Source of the DNA: Lithodes maja
Taxonomy: Eukaryota > Arthropoda > Malacostraca > Decapoda > Lithodidae
Direction: 5' to 3'
NCBI GenBank assembly: GCA_037953745.1
Contig: JBAKBP010007927.1
Location: 31,418-95,417 of the forward strand
Length of the DNA stretch: 64,000 bases
The position numbers were made by a program, and so were the translations under genes. The notes under the pieces were generated by a model. That model was not told where the DNA came from and did not search any database. It saw only the letters and a list, made by a program, of their open reading frames with translations. Below are positions 11,030 through 24,113 of the stretch, piece by piece. Position 1 is the stretch's first letter; every line of letters begins with the position of its first letter.

Positions 11030-11686
11030 GCTAGTTATATTATTTTGTTCACCCCAGTCCCAAGCCATTTTCACTTCTTTTTTTTTTGTTTGCTAATATG
11101 GAAGACAAGGATGAGAAATGAAAAAAAAAAAAAAATCACCTCGGCTTTTTTTTTTTTTTTTGGGGGGGGGAGCCTAAAAAACAATTGTTGAGCCAAAATG
11201 GAAGAGAATGGTGAGAAATGAAGACAAAAAAAAAAAAAAAAATCATTTCGGTCATTTGGGGGGGGGGGGGGGGGTTTCAATAGTTCGTCTCCCCCGCATG
11301 ACCACCCGCCCGGGAGCACTAGGGTAAAAACTGAGTATGGCATTGTACGGCATACATCCTAAGGAGTGTCTCACATAAATCTCAAGCCTCTAGCTCCCAT
11401 ACGACCGGAGTAATGAAGGTTCAAAGTGGCGGTGAACTAAGGGTGTAAACTATCCCCACTAAGCCCACCACCACCAGCCGCGCGGCTGTCTCGGCCCGCT
11501 CACACCTACTGGCCCGGCTCCCACACAACACTACGGTACCTCCCCCTCCTATTCTCCCGCCATTTCCTACCTTACGAGCCACGTAAGTGTTTTTTATATG
11601 TCGGACGCACGTGATGCGTCGCTGGGAGTTGGTGATCAAACACTGCCGACGCAACACGTGCGACGCTGGGTCTCACTGGGTTGTGA
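11030..11686. mobile_element. Candidate DNA-element insertion inside LINE-F
   Basis: Foreign DNA between two coding parts of the same LINE ORF. Its ends are imperfect inverted repeats: AACCCGTTGAG at about 11026-11036 and, inverted, AACCCAGTGAG at about 11677-11687 (9 of 11 bases). The interior has homopolymer A, T and G runs (including a G run near 11263) and no credible ORF. Confidence 0.45.
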
Positions 11687-11969
11687 GCTTATTTGATACT
11701 ATCCAGTTGTGCACATGGATCAACTCCTGGTTCGCTCTGGTAATAAGGGCATTGAGATCTGGATCATGCAAGTAAATATTACTGTCATCGGCAAACAAAA
11801 TATAATTAAAGATAGTACTTGAGTGAATAATGTAATTTATGTAAATCAAGAACGACAGTGGACCCAGAATTGACCCCTGCGGTACTCCACATTTTATTGT
11901 TAATAAGTCTGATTTGTGCTCTTTATATTGTACATATTGTTTTCCGTGAGAAATATAAGACACTACCAT
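11673..11969 (-). pseudogene. LINE-F reverse transcriptase fragment
   Basis: Encodes the RT block around motif B (KCGVPQGSILGPLSFLIYIN) and motif C (LFADDSNIYL). Motif A is missing, so this is a truncated, non-functional RT. It is truncated where satellite block 5 begins. Confidence 0.75.
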
Positions 11970-12190
11970 ACAACCACACTACCATGCAATCACTCAACCA
12001 TACAACCACACTACCATACAAACAAACTACCATACAACCACACTACCATACAACCACATAATTACACAACCAACCAACACTACCGTACAACCACACTACC
12101 ATACAAACACACTACCATACAACCACACTATCATACAACCAACCACTACTACCATACAACCACACTACCATACAAACACAGTACAATACA
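11957..12190. repeat. Satellite, block 5 (16-bp variant)
   Basis: Tandem CCATACAACCACACTA units with some CCATACAAACACACTA variants, between LINE-F and LINE-G. Confidence 0.8.
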
Positions 12191-14694
12191 ACAACATTGA
12201 CATTGACATTGTACTTGCAACAAAAGAAGAATTAATAGAGAATTTGAATGTTGGTGATGAATTCAGTAACAGCGACCATCGTACGATAACTTTCACTTTA
12301 AACTTTACTAGTAACGAACCAAATAGTAGCATCGAAAAAGTCCCTAATTTCAAGAAAGCAAACTTTCATAAACTTAGAGCTATGTTTAAAGAAACTGACT
12401 GGAGCTTTTTAATTAATAATAACGACTTTAATACATCTTGGAAGTTATTCGAAACCACTTACCTAAAAGCAGTGCAAGACTGCATACCATCGAAAATACG
12501 GCGTCCAGGCCATAATAATAAGCCCAAATGGTGGATTAAAGATATTTCAAACTGCCTGCTTGCTAAAAAATTTGCTAATGATAGATTAAAATCCTCACAA
12601 AATGACGAAGAACGGGTGAAATTTGTAGAGCTACGACGCAAAGCCAAAAAGTTAATTAAGCAAAGTAAAAAGATCCTAGAGTTACATATTGCAAATCAAA
12701 GTAAAACAAACCCGAAAGAATTCTATAGTTATATCAGAAAGAAAAAAGTAGTTACTGCAACTGTTGGACCGTTAGTCGATGAAAATGGAGAATACACCAA
12801 AGACGAAGTGCAAATGAGTAATGCCCTCAATACATTCTTTGCATCAGTTTTTACAACAAAAGACCTCAGTGATATCCCTACACCATCGCCGATTAAGATT
12901 GATAATTCAGATGTTCTAAGCAATATCACTGTTACAGAGAGAGAAGTATTGAATTGTTTAGATAAACTCAAGGTAAATAAAACGCCTGGACCTGATACAA
13001 TCTCGCCTAGAGTTCTAAAGGAAGCTAAGGATGAGCTCTCCAAACCACTGACATTACTATTCAATAAATCCTTGCAGTCTGGAACTATGCCTGATCAGTG
13101 GAAGATAGCCAACGTAACACCGATATTCAAAAAAGGCAGCAAATCCCTACCCAGTAACTATCGTCCAATTAGCTTAACGTCAGTTGTATGTAAAATGCTA
13201 GAAACGGTCATAAGAGACAGACTCGTAAATCACTTAGAGGAAAATAACATACTTAAAGATACTCAACGCGGCTTTCGTAAAAAACGTTCCTGTTTAACAA
13301 ACCTCTTAGATTTCTTCCACGATATCCTCAACCTCTACGATGAGAGTAAAGCTCTAGATATTATATACCTTGATTTTCAAAAGGCCTTTGACAAAGTTCC
13401 CCACAAACGTTTACTGCTAAAACTAAAAGCGCATGGAATACAAGACGGTGTGTTGAAATGGATAGTAGAAAATTGGCTCAGCGACAGAAAGCAAAGAGTA
13501 GTCATAAACGGTAAGGCATCTAAATGGACCAATGTATGTAGCGGGGTACACCAGGGATCGGTACTAGGACCAATTATCTTTCTAATTTACATCAACGACA
13601 TAAATGAGGGTCTCACCTGTACAATCTCAAAAATTTGCTGACGATACAAAAATTGCAAATAGCGTACTCTCAAAAGAACAAGTTGACGATATGCAACACA
13701 ATCTAGATAAATTGTCACATTGGGCCCAAATTTGGCAAATGAGTTTCAATGCGGATAAATGTAAAGTACTACATATCGGATACCTAAATGAGAAAGCAAA
13801 CTATTCGATGAATGGCACTCAGCTTAAGAATGTAAACAGAGAAACCGATCTGGGAGTAACACCATCGAGTAACCTAAAACCGAGTCAACAGTGTTCAGAA
13901 GTTGTTAAGAAGGCAAACAAAATAATTGGCTTTATAGGCAGGTCATTTGAGCATAAATCCAAAGACGTTATCCTAACCCCTTACAATTCCTTAGTCCGCC
14001 CTCTTCTGGAATACTGCATTCAATGCTTGTGCCCTTATTACCAAAAAGATATAAACAAGATAGAACGAGTTCAACATAGAGTTACCAAAATGATACCTAG
14101 CCTAAAGAACAAACCATACGAAGAGCGAAGAGCGTCTTAGAGAATTACATTTATTTCCTTTAACCCAGCGCAGATTAAGAGGTGACTTAATTCAAGTGTT
14201 CAAAATCATCAAAGGCATCGACAATATGAACTGTAGTAAGTACTTCACTATCGACCAATCTAATTACACGCGGGGAAACGGTTGCAAAATTATTGGTAAA
14301 TCTTTTAACTCACACGAATCTAAGAATTTCTTCTTCAATCGAGTTGTCAACTTGTGGAATGGGCTTCCCCGAGACGTTATAGACTGCAGCACCGTTGATT
14401 CATTTAAACTCCGCTAGACAAATATCTCGCATCAAACCCGCAAACTGACTGCGTTTGTAAATGAATAACTTTATTTTATCCTCCCGTCAGTTACTAACCC
14501 ATATGTCCCCTACTAACTTCCTAGTCCTGCCACGGACATTAGTTCCAGGGCAGTAGTTCCCTTTCCAATGTTCCCTTACCCACTCTAAACCACTGTTTGG
14601 ACACTTGATCCTCAGTGTTTTGGAGGACAAGCAGCCTAGAAGGGTCACTAGAACTGTTGTTGCTTGATTTCCTTTGTACTCTTTTGTACTAACA
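12191..14694 (+). mobile_element. LINE-G, 5'-truncated CR1/Jockey-group element
   Basis: A 2.5-kb LINE flanked by satellite on both sides. It begins in the linker between the endonuclease and RT (SNSDHRTITF is the end of the endonuclease) and runs through the whole RT to the C-terminal domain and 3' UTR. The endonuclease is otherwise missing, the usual result of incomplete reverse transcription. Confidence 0.85.
12244..14417 (+). pseudogene. LINE-G ORF2: reverse transcriptase, frameshifted
   Basis: Three collinear pieces. 12244-13641 covers the RT fingers/palm: NKTPGPDTISPR, NYRPISLTSVVCK, then motif A (YLDFQKAFDKVPHK) and motif B (VHQGSVLGP). 13604-14140 continues in another frame with motif C (KFADDTK), thumb and RPLLEY. 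After a further break, about 14142-14417 holds the C-terminal LWNGLPRDV motif. At least two indels have killed it. Nearest relatives are probably CR1/Jockey-group elements. Confidence 0.85.
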
Positions 14695-14831
14695 ACACTA
14701 TCATACAACCAACCACCACTACCATACAAACACACTACCATACAACCACACTATCATACAACCACACTACCATACAAACACACTACCATACAACAACACT
14801 ATCATACAACCAACCACCACTACCATACACT
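14695..14831. repeat. Satellite, block 6
   Basis: Short run of CCATACAAACACACTA and CCAACCACCACTACCATACA units between LINE-G and LINE-H. Confidence 0.8.
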
Positions 14832-15714
14832 ACGTACGGTACAATATTACTATCCACCACACAAGGTTCTATCCCTAAGGGCTGCTCCACTGGTGATTTT
14901 TTTTCATATCTTACTAACTCTTGGTCATTCTCCTTTCGGGACTTCGGTGAGACCTTTTCTATTGCACTAGAGTGACTAGACATATCAAATGCCTTTGATA
15001 GAGTCTGGCAAAAGTTTCTAATTTCTAAACTACCGTCCTTCGGTTTCTATCCCTCCATCTGTGCCTTTGTCTCTAATCTCCTTTCCACCCATTCCATAGC
15101 TGCGGTTGTGGACGGCCACCGTTCACTTCCTCATCATATCAACTCGGTGTTCCTCAGGGTTCTGTCGTATCTCCAATTCTCTTTCTAATTTTCATAGATG
15201 ATCTTCTCAACTGTACCTCGAGTCATATCCATTCATCCACAGACTACTCAAGCTTACACTATTCAATTAAATGTCCAGAACGCCCCAGCAAGCAATCCCT
15301 TAGAAACAAACGTAATGAAGCCATACAACACTTTATCTTCTGCTCTAACTACCATTTCGAATTGGGGCAGAGAAAACCTTGTTGCCATTAATGCTTCCAA
15401 AACTCAATTTCTCCATCTATTTACCCATTGTGAACTCCCAGAGACAATCCATTATACTTCAATAATACAAAAATCACCCCTTCATCTTCTCTCAGTAATC
15501 TCAGTGTCTCTTTCTCTTCTGCTCTCTCTTGGAAGGACCATATTACTATTCTTGCTAAGGCAGCCTCCCAGAAGCTGGGAGTGCTCATCCACCTCAAGGG
15601 GTTCTTTACCCCTGCACAGTTTCTTGCTCTGTACAGGGACACAGTTCGTCCTTCTATTGAGTATTGTTCACATGTGTGGGGAGGATCCTCTCATTCAGCA
15701 CTTCTAGACAAAGT

Positions 15715-16530
15715 TGTTGTTGTTGTTGTTGTTGTTCCCCAGGCTGCTTGGCCGAACAGCCCGAAGGTCCCGAGCAAGGCCAAGGCCATAGAGCGCCCCC
15801 ACAAAACCCTCCCTGCTTACCACTAACAAAACCCAGGTGACCGAAGCAACTCTAAGGCAGGGAGCTGAGGAGGGCGCGGAAACGCCCGGGAAACCAAAGC
15901 CCCACCCAAGGCCCTGTGCCCCTCAGCAATTATGAAGGGAAAGTTGAGGGCAAGGGAAAAATGTGACGCTTTGGCTCCCAATCTGCCAACTTTTAGGTTG
16001 GCAGTAGGGAGGTCGATCCACGGAAATGACGCTGTCACTTGAGATCTAGAAGATATATAAGTAAAAGGAACAGTCAGAGTAAGCTATGGGTATGGCAGAG
16101 ATGGAGTAAGGGGTCGGGCGCAAGTTCGACTAGATAATAGACCATCAGGCGCCTGGCCCGGGGGGACGATTAATATGAAGGGTGTGCCTGGAAGTGTGGT
16201 GGGAGGGCTTGTGTCTTTGGCTCCGCTGCATGTCTGCCTGCCGAGATCGGAACTTCTCCGGGTGGTCAGGGGCCGGGGGAGTGCTGGAGCGACCTTTGGT
16301 AACCCTGGTCTCTGGGTCTTCTCCTGGGTGACCTGGATGTGTGTGAGTTTGTGTTTTTTATCTGTGTTTATGTTTTTGTTTTATGTTGTTTTTGTGTTTT
16401 CCCTGTTCTTGCTCTGTCTTGAGTCGGCTACCCCCAAAATGGGGATTGGGCCTGAGCATATAGATAGATAGATAGAATGGCAGAGATCGCTCAGCTCTCA
16501 CTCTGATAAACCAGCCCATCACCACCTACT
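15715..16530 (-). mobile_element. SINE-1 copy with 13-bp TSD, carrying its own insertion
   Basis: Flanked by the perfect 13-bp TSD TTCTAGACAAAGT (15702-15714 and 16531-16543). It ends in (AAC)n on the minus strand. It shares its whole length with the copy at 43288-43679, apart from the 374-bp insertion at 16103-16476. With that insertion and its TSD removed, the element is about 430 bp. No coding capacity. The 5' part contains a sequence matching the Pol III A-box consensus (TGGTTTATCAG); I found no matching B box. Confidence 0.8.
16103..16476 (+). mobile_element. SINE-2 / short retroelement with (TAGA)n tail
   Basis: 374 bp flanked by the perfect 11-bp TSD ATGGCAGAGAT (16092-16102 and 16477-16487), which places it inside SINE-1. 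The 3' end is a small hairpin (CCCCAAAATGGGGAT) followed by GGGCCTGAGCATATAGATAGATAG. A second copy is at 42545-42775. The hairpin plus (ATAG)n end resembles that of LINE-B. Confidence 0.75.
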
Positions 16531-17123
16531 TTCTAGACAAAGTAGAAAGGAAAGCCTTTCGTATCATTAACTCCCGTCCACTTACCGACTCTTTCCAATC
16601 TCTCTCTCGCTATTCTATCACTACTACATTAATCGTGTTCCTCAGAGCTCTCCCAGTGTATACCACCTCCTCTATGTAGGGTACGTAGTACCCGTCTTGC
16701 AACACAATCCCACCCCTAATATGTGCAAATCCGCAACCAAAGAGTGAAACGATACTCCTATTCTTTCTTCTATTCAACAGCTGAGCTCTGGAACTCTCTC
16801 CCTGAATCCATCTTTCCCTCATCCTATGACTTATATTGCTTCAAACTCCATGCGTCCAGGCATTTTGGCTCGAACGTTCCTTGAATTTGGCCCTGTCATT
16901 CTTTCAACTCTGTGGGAGGCACTCGTCACAGGCAGTTTTCCCTTTGGTCTCCTTCATCCACATAGAACAAAAAAATACTGTCACTACCATACACACAACC
17001 ACACCACTACCACCCACCCCACAAGGTTCTGTCCCTTTTCTGTCACTGGTCGTCGTTGGTTCTTTTCTCATCTCTCCCTGATATTAGTTCTACACTCATT
17101 CACTTTCACACACACTCTTTCCA

Positions 17124-17127
<4 letters not shown>

Positions 17128-17197
<70 letters not shown>

Positions 17198-17228
17198 GTA
17201 TACAGTATATATATATATATATATATAT
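17128..17228. repeat. (CT)n then (TA)n microsatellite
   Basis: About 60 bp of pure CT repeats followed within 15 bp by about 20 bp of TA repeats. Confidence 0.95.
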
Positions 17229-17467
17229 TGTAAGGTATACTGGCCCTTGGCCAGCACCAGGACATCAGGACATCACTTGTGTGAGCAGCATATCATCTAT
17301 GTGCTTTTAAATGTTGAAAAACAGTTAATTATTTATATAGGGACACTACTACTGTAAAAGACAAGGAGTGTGGAATGTTTTCCTATAGAGGACCCAACTA
17401 ACGGTTCTAGGAGTGACGGGTACTTGCATAATATTGCATCATCTTCTTTATAACAGCCCATAGACTA

Positions 17468-17704
17468 TTAACCCTCTCACGTTCTTGACGCAATTTTGAG
17501 CCTATTAGGGATACTTTAAATTCTTTGTTACCATCAGGGGTATTTAGTAACCTTTAATTTAGTTACTTTAACCTCTGCAGTTGTCTTTGAGTTAGCTGTG
17601 AGCAGAAAACTAATTTTGGAGAGGTAATTTTATAAGAGTGAGAGAACTCTATTTCTTATTGCTAATCTGGCACTCTCTGCGTCATATGGTCGTGAGAGGG
17701 TTAA
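17468..17704. mobile_element. TTAA-flanked MITE, family M1
   Basis: TTAA at 17468-17471 and 17701-17704. The termini CCCTCTCACG and CGTGAGAGGG are perfect 10-bp inverted repeats, extended by a further inverted match (TGACGC / GCGTCA) a few bases in. The 237-bp element has no ORF. A second copy starts at 63074. Confidence 0.8.
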
Positions 17705-19275
17705 TGTGCCCAAGATTACAATCAGTGTAATTTTACAAGTGTCATGATGTATTTAACCTATAAACGGCAAGCAGGGGGTATTGAACTCAATGCCCATGGG
17801 CGAGCATATAGGCTCCATTCAGGCCTATAATCATCATTTTACGATAAATATCGTTATTACTTATTCATATGAGCCTATTTTACCTTCACTATGAAGATAG
17901 TAACCTGTAAGAACAATAAAACAAGTGAAAATATCATTTTCTGGTCAAAATCGCGAATATACATGGAGCAGCCCATTGATGAATTATGGAGCAAATTGAG
18001 GCAACCCCTCCCTCCACGAGGCCTCAAGCCACACTGAGCCTACTCATTCACACTCTCGGTTGTGTAATACACTCGCTAGGTGCACATTAACGAATTAGGG
18101 AATAACAGGGAAAATAGGTGATAATTGAAGGGGGAGGGGAAAGGAGGGAAGGAGGGGATGTGGAGGAGTGATATGAGGTATAGGGAAAAAAAAAAAAAAA
18201 AAAAAAAAAAAACATTGTTTAGTGCTACTGGGGCCATTTAAATGTTTTTTTTTTAGGTCTCCCTCTTAAGAGCTTTGCCACCCTCGCCCAGTAAAACTTC
18301 TTAAGAGCTATCTCGCCGTTGCCGGGTTAAGAAACTTTATGATGGGTAAATGAGATTATATGATTTTAGAATTTTATAACCAAGTCCAGGGTTTGCAAGA
18401 CTTGAGAAGTTATATTTTCTGTGCTTACATGAATACCTCGCATTATCCGAGAATGCCTTGTGAAATAGATTATGTAAGCAATATCTATCTATCGAGTGAG
18501 GGTCTTGTGATTGGGATATTCACCCTCTAATGTATAAATGAGACCAATAAGTGTGTTTTGTCATCGGGGACATTTTGAATGTGAAGAGTGCCCCTCAGTG
18601 AGCATAAGGCCCCGCCCGTATATATACCCCCTCGCCGGCACCCACAAAGTGGGGAGACGAGGGATAGGTGTGGCAGAGGAAAGGCGACTGCTGGTGGTGC
18701 AGGCGCAGTGTGCCGAAATAGGTCATTTTATATCTTACTACCGATATGCAAAAAAAAAATGAATTACTATTTTCAGATTCGGAGGACCAGTCACCACTCA
18801 CCAGAGCTAGCTCGCTGCAGCCTGGCCCCAAGCCAACCAAAGTTATTACGTACTAATAGTCTATACAGGGCAATACACAAGGCTCTTTCCATTTTAATAA
18901 AGGCCTATGGACTCTTAAAACACATATATTACTAACCTCCCTGTAAATAATAATGGTTACAAACTGGAGAGGCCTGAAATAGTCTTATAGCCGTCCACAC
19001 GACAGGTCTAGGGATACTGTTTTGTTTTGATGGTCCGGTCGACGTATTCGTACCATAAAATATCCCAACACATCTTCTTAAGCCATGTATGTTATGTCAA
19101 TCGTAACAGGGACTTCAGGTAAATGTAAGTCATAGTTTATGTTGCTTTAGATTATCAAATACTAAGTCCTTAGCCAGATTATTCTATTTATAAAGGGCTA
19201 TGAGTGCCGATTGCCGAAGTTTCTCGATACTCGCTTAAGTTGTGCTAATCATATCTATACTGTTAATATATACAG

Positions 19276-19326
<51 letters not shown>

Positions 19327-19665
19327 CTATATATAGATATCTATATATTAATATCTGTATAAATATCAATAAATAGTCAACTCAATTGTAAGTCTGCAAG
19401 TAATACAAATTAATCATCATCATTATAAGTAAGTGAATCGAAAGACGTAACAGAAGAAGAACAAAGACTAGTTTCAGATCATACCAGATCCATTATATAG
19501 AGAATTGAAATATAGAGCACACAAAATGCAACACTTTACTATTACTGTACTTATATAATTTACGAAAGTCGAAAACAAGAAGTTCAATTCTATCTAGGTG
19601 GTGAGGTTTCTTGAAATGTGATATGTCTGAAAAACATATAAAACAGTGAAATAGACTCCCCAGAA
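17705..19665. other. Intergenic, no gene seen
   Basis: Only low-complexity features are visible: a 29-base poly(A) at about 18187-18212 and (TA)n tracts at about 19268-19325. Short ORFs near 18538-18935 show no recognisable domain or codon bias. Confidence 0.4.
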
Positions 19666-20005
19666 TTGGTGACAGGTATCACAAGGGGCTGTAGATATAT
19701 TGGTGACAGGTACCACAAGGGGCTGTAGATATATTGGTGACAGGTATCACAAGGGGCTGTAGATATATTGGTGACAGGTATCACAAGGGGCTGTAGATAT
19801 ATTGGTGACAGGTATCACAAGGGGCTGTAGATATATTGGTGACAGGTATCACAAGGGGCTGTAGATATATTGGTGACAGGTATCACAAGGGGCTGTAGAT
19901 ATATTGGTGACAGGTATCACAAGGGGCTGTAGATATATTGGTGACAGGTATCACAAGGGGCTGTAGATATATTGGTGACAGGTATCACAAGGGGCTGTAG
20001 ATATA
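19666..20005 (+). repeat. 34-bp tandem array, ten units
   Basis: Unit TTGGTGACAGGTATCACAAG followed by GGGCTGTAGATATA; starts are exactly 34 bp apart (19666, 19700, 19734 and so on). Ten units with only one clear substitution (TACC for TATC in the second unit). Each unit contains the imperfect palindrome GGTGACAGGTATCACA. There are no spacers, so this is a minisatellite rather than a CRISPR. Confidence 0.95.
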
Positions 20006-20164
20006 GATACGTATATAGGATTACGGTATTATGTCCATCTTAGTGGTTTTTGGTTCAGAAAGTTACTTTTAACGTGAAAATAACGTTATATTATAAGAAA
20101 TTAGAGGTGTGAAAAGCTGAAACACGTTACCAAGGCAGTCAAGTTACTGATAATGACCTTATTT

Positions 20165-21050
20165 TCATATAGGCCTAGCCTATGCTTGTGAAATTTGAAA
20201 TATGTGATGTGGGATACACAGCCCCAGGTGGCCAGCCTGTAATATTTAGCCTAGGGCTAGGCCCTAAATACGAATTTACAATACTATCCCTAGTTACTTA
20301 GGCTATATTAGCCTAGGCCTAGGCTAGTAGTGGCCTAAAGTAGATAGTGATACTGAGTAGACTAGGCCTGGTGGTAGGCCATCTAAATTTCTAAGGACTC
20401 CTAAACTAGGTTAGCCTAGCCTGCTGCCTACATTATCTGAATTGCTGACAATGCTAATTTTCAACTGTGCTGGGCTCAGGGCTGACCCGCTGGGAGCCTG
20501 GGCCTCCAAGCCGGGCCAATACAGGCTGCCGCCCCACGACACGGCCTGGAGGCCATGCGTAAGTTATAACTTGTTGCATTTTAAGAATTTAGGAGCTTAC
20601 CACCTGTAACCAACAATAGTGGTAGGCCTATGCATTATGCAGCAACACTGCCCTTTATACCAACAACATAGTATATAGGCCTACCCGTACTACCCGGAGT
20701 CCTGGACGGGGGCCCGGGCAGCCAGGCAGCCGCAGCCTTTATTGTTTGTAGGGAGGATAATAGCAATAGTAATACTTATTAGGCCTACCATACAAATGTA
20801 TTCTACAAATGTATTACACTTGAAAATGCATTAGGCCTAGCCTATAGGCCTAGGCTATTATCCATTTCATAAGGAGGCTGCAATAACTGCATCCACTGTT
20901 GGGCTGGTCGCTAGGGAGTAGGGATGCGCGCTGCGCTGCTGCTGTGTCTCAAATATCGATATAACACTATGAACAGAAAAAAAAACCCATTCATATTTCA
21001 GTAAAATTATTCCATTTCTATTTACAAGTAGGCCTAGGTTATTGAAGTAT
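20165..21050. repeat. TAGGCCTA-rich region
   Basis: Many copies of the palindromic octamer TAGGCCTA and relatives (TAGCCTAGG, AGGCCTAGGC) in about 0.9 kb, for example near 20171, 20305, 20625, 20679, 20780, 20833 and 21030. No ORF. No fixed spacing is apparent. Confidence 0.6.
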
Positions 21051-21115
21051 AATCATCAGCAGAATGCAGGAAATACAGTTTCTGCCAACTCAAAATTGAA
21101 AAAAATCTCCGGCGG

Positions 21116-21136
21116 CCGGGGGGCTTTGCCCCCCGG
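21116..21136. repeat. Perfect GC hairpin with TTT loop
   Basis: CCGGGGGGC TTT GCCCCCCGG: a 9-bp perfect stem with a 3-base loop in an otherwise AT-rich region, followed by ACCCCCC. A related hairpin (ACCGGCC TTT GGCCGGGT) is at 48541-48558. Confidence 0.85.
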
Positions 21137-21672
21137 ACCCCCCATCGTCTCGTCTGCCGAGATTAATTACTATTTTCAGCTGATTATTATTTACTACCTA
21201 CACAACATTTTCCTGTTTTTCCCACGCTGTGCAGGTGTGTATGCGTGTGTTCGCGGTCCCTCGGACAGAGACAAGTGGTGACAGCTGATAGCAGAGGAGG
21301 GCTGCTCCTGGCTTCTTGAACTACAGACACGATTGTGTGTGTGAGTATTTGTGTGTTGATATGGAGCCTTGCTATTCTTAATAGATACATTTTTGCAGTG
21401 ATCTCTTGTATTGATTTATATTTATGTGTGTTGATTGACCTTTTGATCAAAGATATAATTATATATTGTATCTCTGATGAACTGGAGTATATATTTCACG
21501 AGTGTGCATTAGTTAGGATGTTCATATGGGATATTTGTGTGATTAATGCCCCCCCTACAGATTTAACATTCCAGTGAAATAGCTTACTTAAAGAATGCTT
21601 GATTAATGATTTTCGGTAGCCTATGATTGCACATTAAGAACCACCTGGGCTGACATTGTCATACAGATATCC

Positions 21673-21842
21673 CATATTGTTTTTTACTATATCCCAGTGG
21701 GACATTTATATTTCGCATATTGTTTTTTACTATATCCCAGTGGGACATTTATATTTCGCATATTGTTTTTTACTATATCCCAGTGGGACATTTATATTTC
21801 GCATATTGTTTTGACTATATCCCAGTGGGACATTTGTATTTT
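21673..21842 (+). repeat. 43-bp tandem repeat, about four units
   Basis: Unit CATATTGTTTTTTACTATAT plus CCCAGTGGGACATTTATATTTCG, starting at 21673, 21716, 21759 and 21802. The last unit is slightly diverged. Each contains the palindrome TCCCAGTGGGA. Confidence 0.9.
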
Positions 21843-22289
21843 GTTGGCTTAATTAAGCACCCGATATTTGATAAGTCATTTGAGTCAAATGGTTTCTTTA
21901 ATACTCAATCAAATTCACTGTATTTATTATTGCCTGCTTAAATGAGGAGTCTTGATACTTTATAGGAGTAATTTATCAACGTGTTTCTTTGACAGTTAAT
22001 CAAGTTCACTTCTGATATTTTTGGGAAGTCTGCTTAGCCTAACTCATTTCGTCTTGAGGAGTGCCTATATAATTTACTTCACAGTAGGCTATTGTACAGT
22101 GACAGAAGTGAATTATAATATGATATGAATCCATTGACACTATCAATAAGATTTCCTTCCATGTGATAGCAGTATTGATTTACCTGAATTGGGATATTAA
22201 CCCTACCTGTCTTCTGAAGTAGTCAGATTCGCGTTGTTGTGTCCGAGGCCTATTTAGACTTTGTATGAGTTCTGAAGAGAATTCGTAAC

Positions 22290-22290
<1 letters not shown>

Positions 22291-22385
<95 letters not shown>
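22291..22385. repeat. (TA)n microsatellite, left of PLE fragment
   Basis: About 95 bp of nearly pure TA repeats that end where the Penelope-like fragment begins. Confidence 0.95.

Positions 22386-24113
<1,728 letters not shown>

Larger units (their letters stand above)
8313..11955 (-). mobile_element. LINE-F, 5'-truncated and interrupted by DNA elements
   Basis: Minus-strand LINE lying between satellite blocks 4 and 5. Its 3' end has AATAAA and an AAATTTAAATTT-rich tail near 8313-8370. RT sequence is at 11673-11969 (GVPQGSILGP, LFADDSNIYL) and the C-terminal domain at 10301-10894. These two parts are separated by about 0.65 kb of foreign sequence, and the 3' UTR is split by TTAA-flanked MITEs at 8463-9962. 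Confidence 0.7.
14832..17075 (+). mobile_element. LINE-H, degenerate Jockey-like element carrying a nested SINE
   Basis: RT remnants in several frames: motif A region (SNAFDRVW) near 14985-15010, RENLVAINASKTQFL near 15365, then FFTPAQFLALYRDTVRPSIEYCSHVWG at about 15600-15680. Coding sequence resumes after the SINE (ERKAFRIINSRPLTDSFQ at about 16545-16600). Many indels and stops. A satellite-like patch lies near 16982-17025, close to its 3' limit, so the 3' end is uncertain. Confidence 0.7.

Noticed and set aside
11230..11345. G-run forming a G-quadruplex of interest and a 90-codon minus ORF
   Set aside because: The run is a single homopolymer inside an inserted element and the ORF is made of homopolymer translations.
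18538..18935. Two overlapping plus ORFs of 74 and 115 codons
   Set aside because: No domain, no splice context and no codon bias; a chance open stretch in GC-richer DNA.
19666..20005. Regular repeats suggesting a CRISPR array
   Set aside because: Units are directly adjacent without variable spacers, and the window is eukaryotic.
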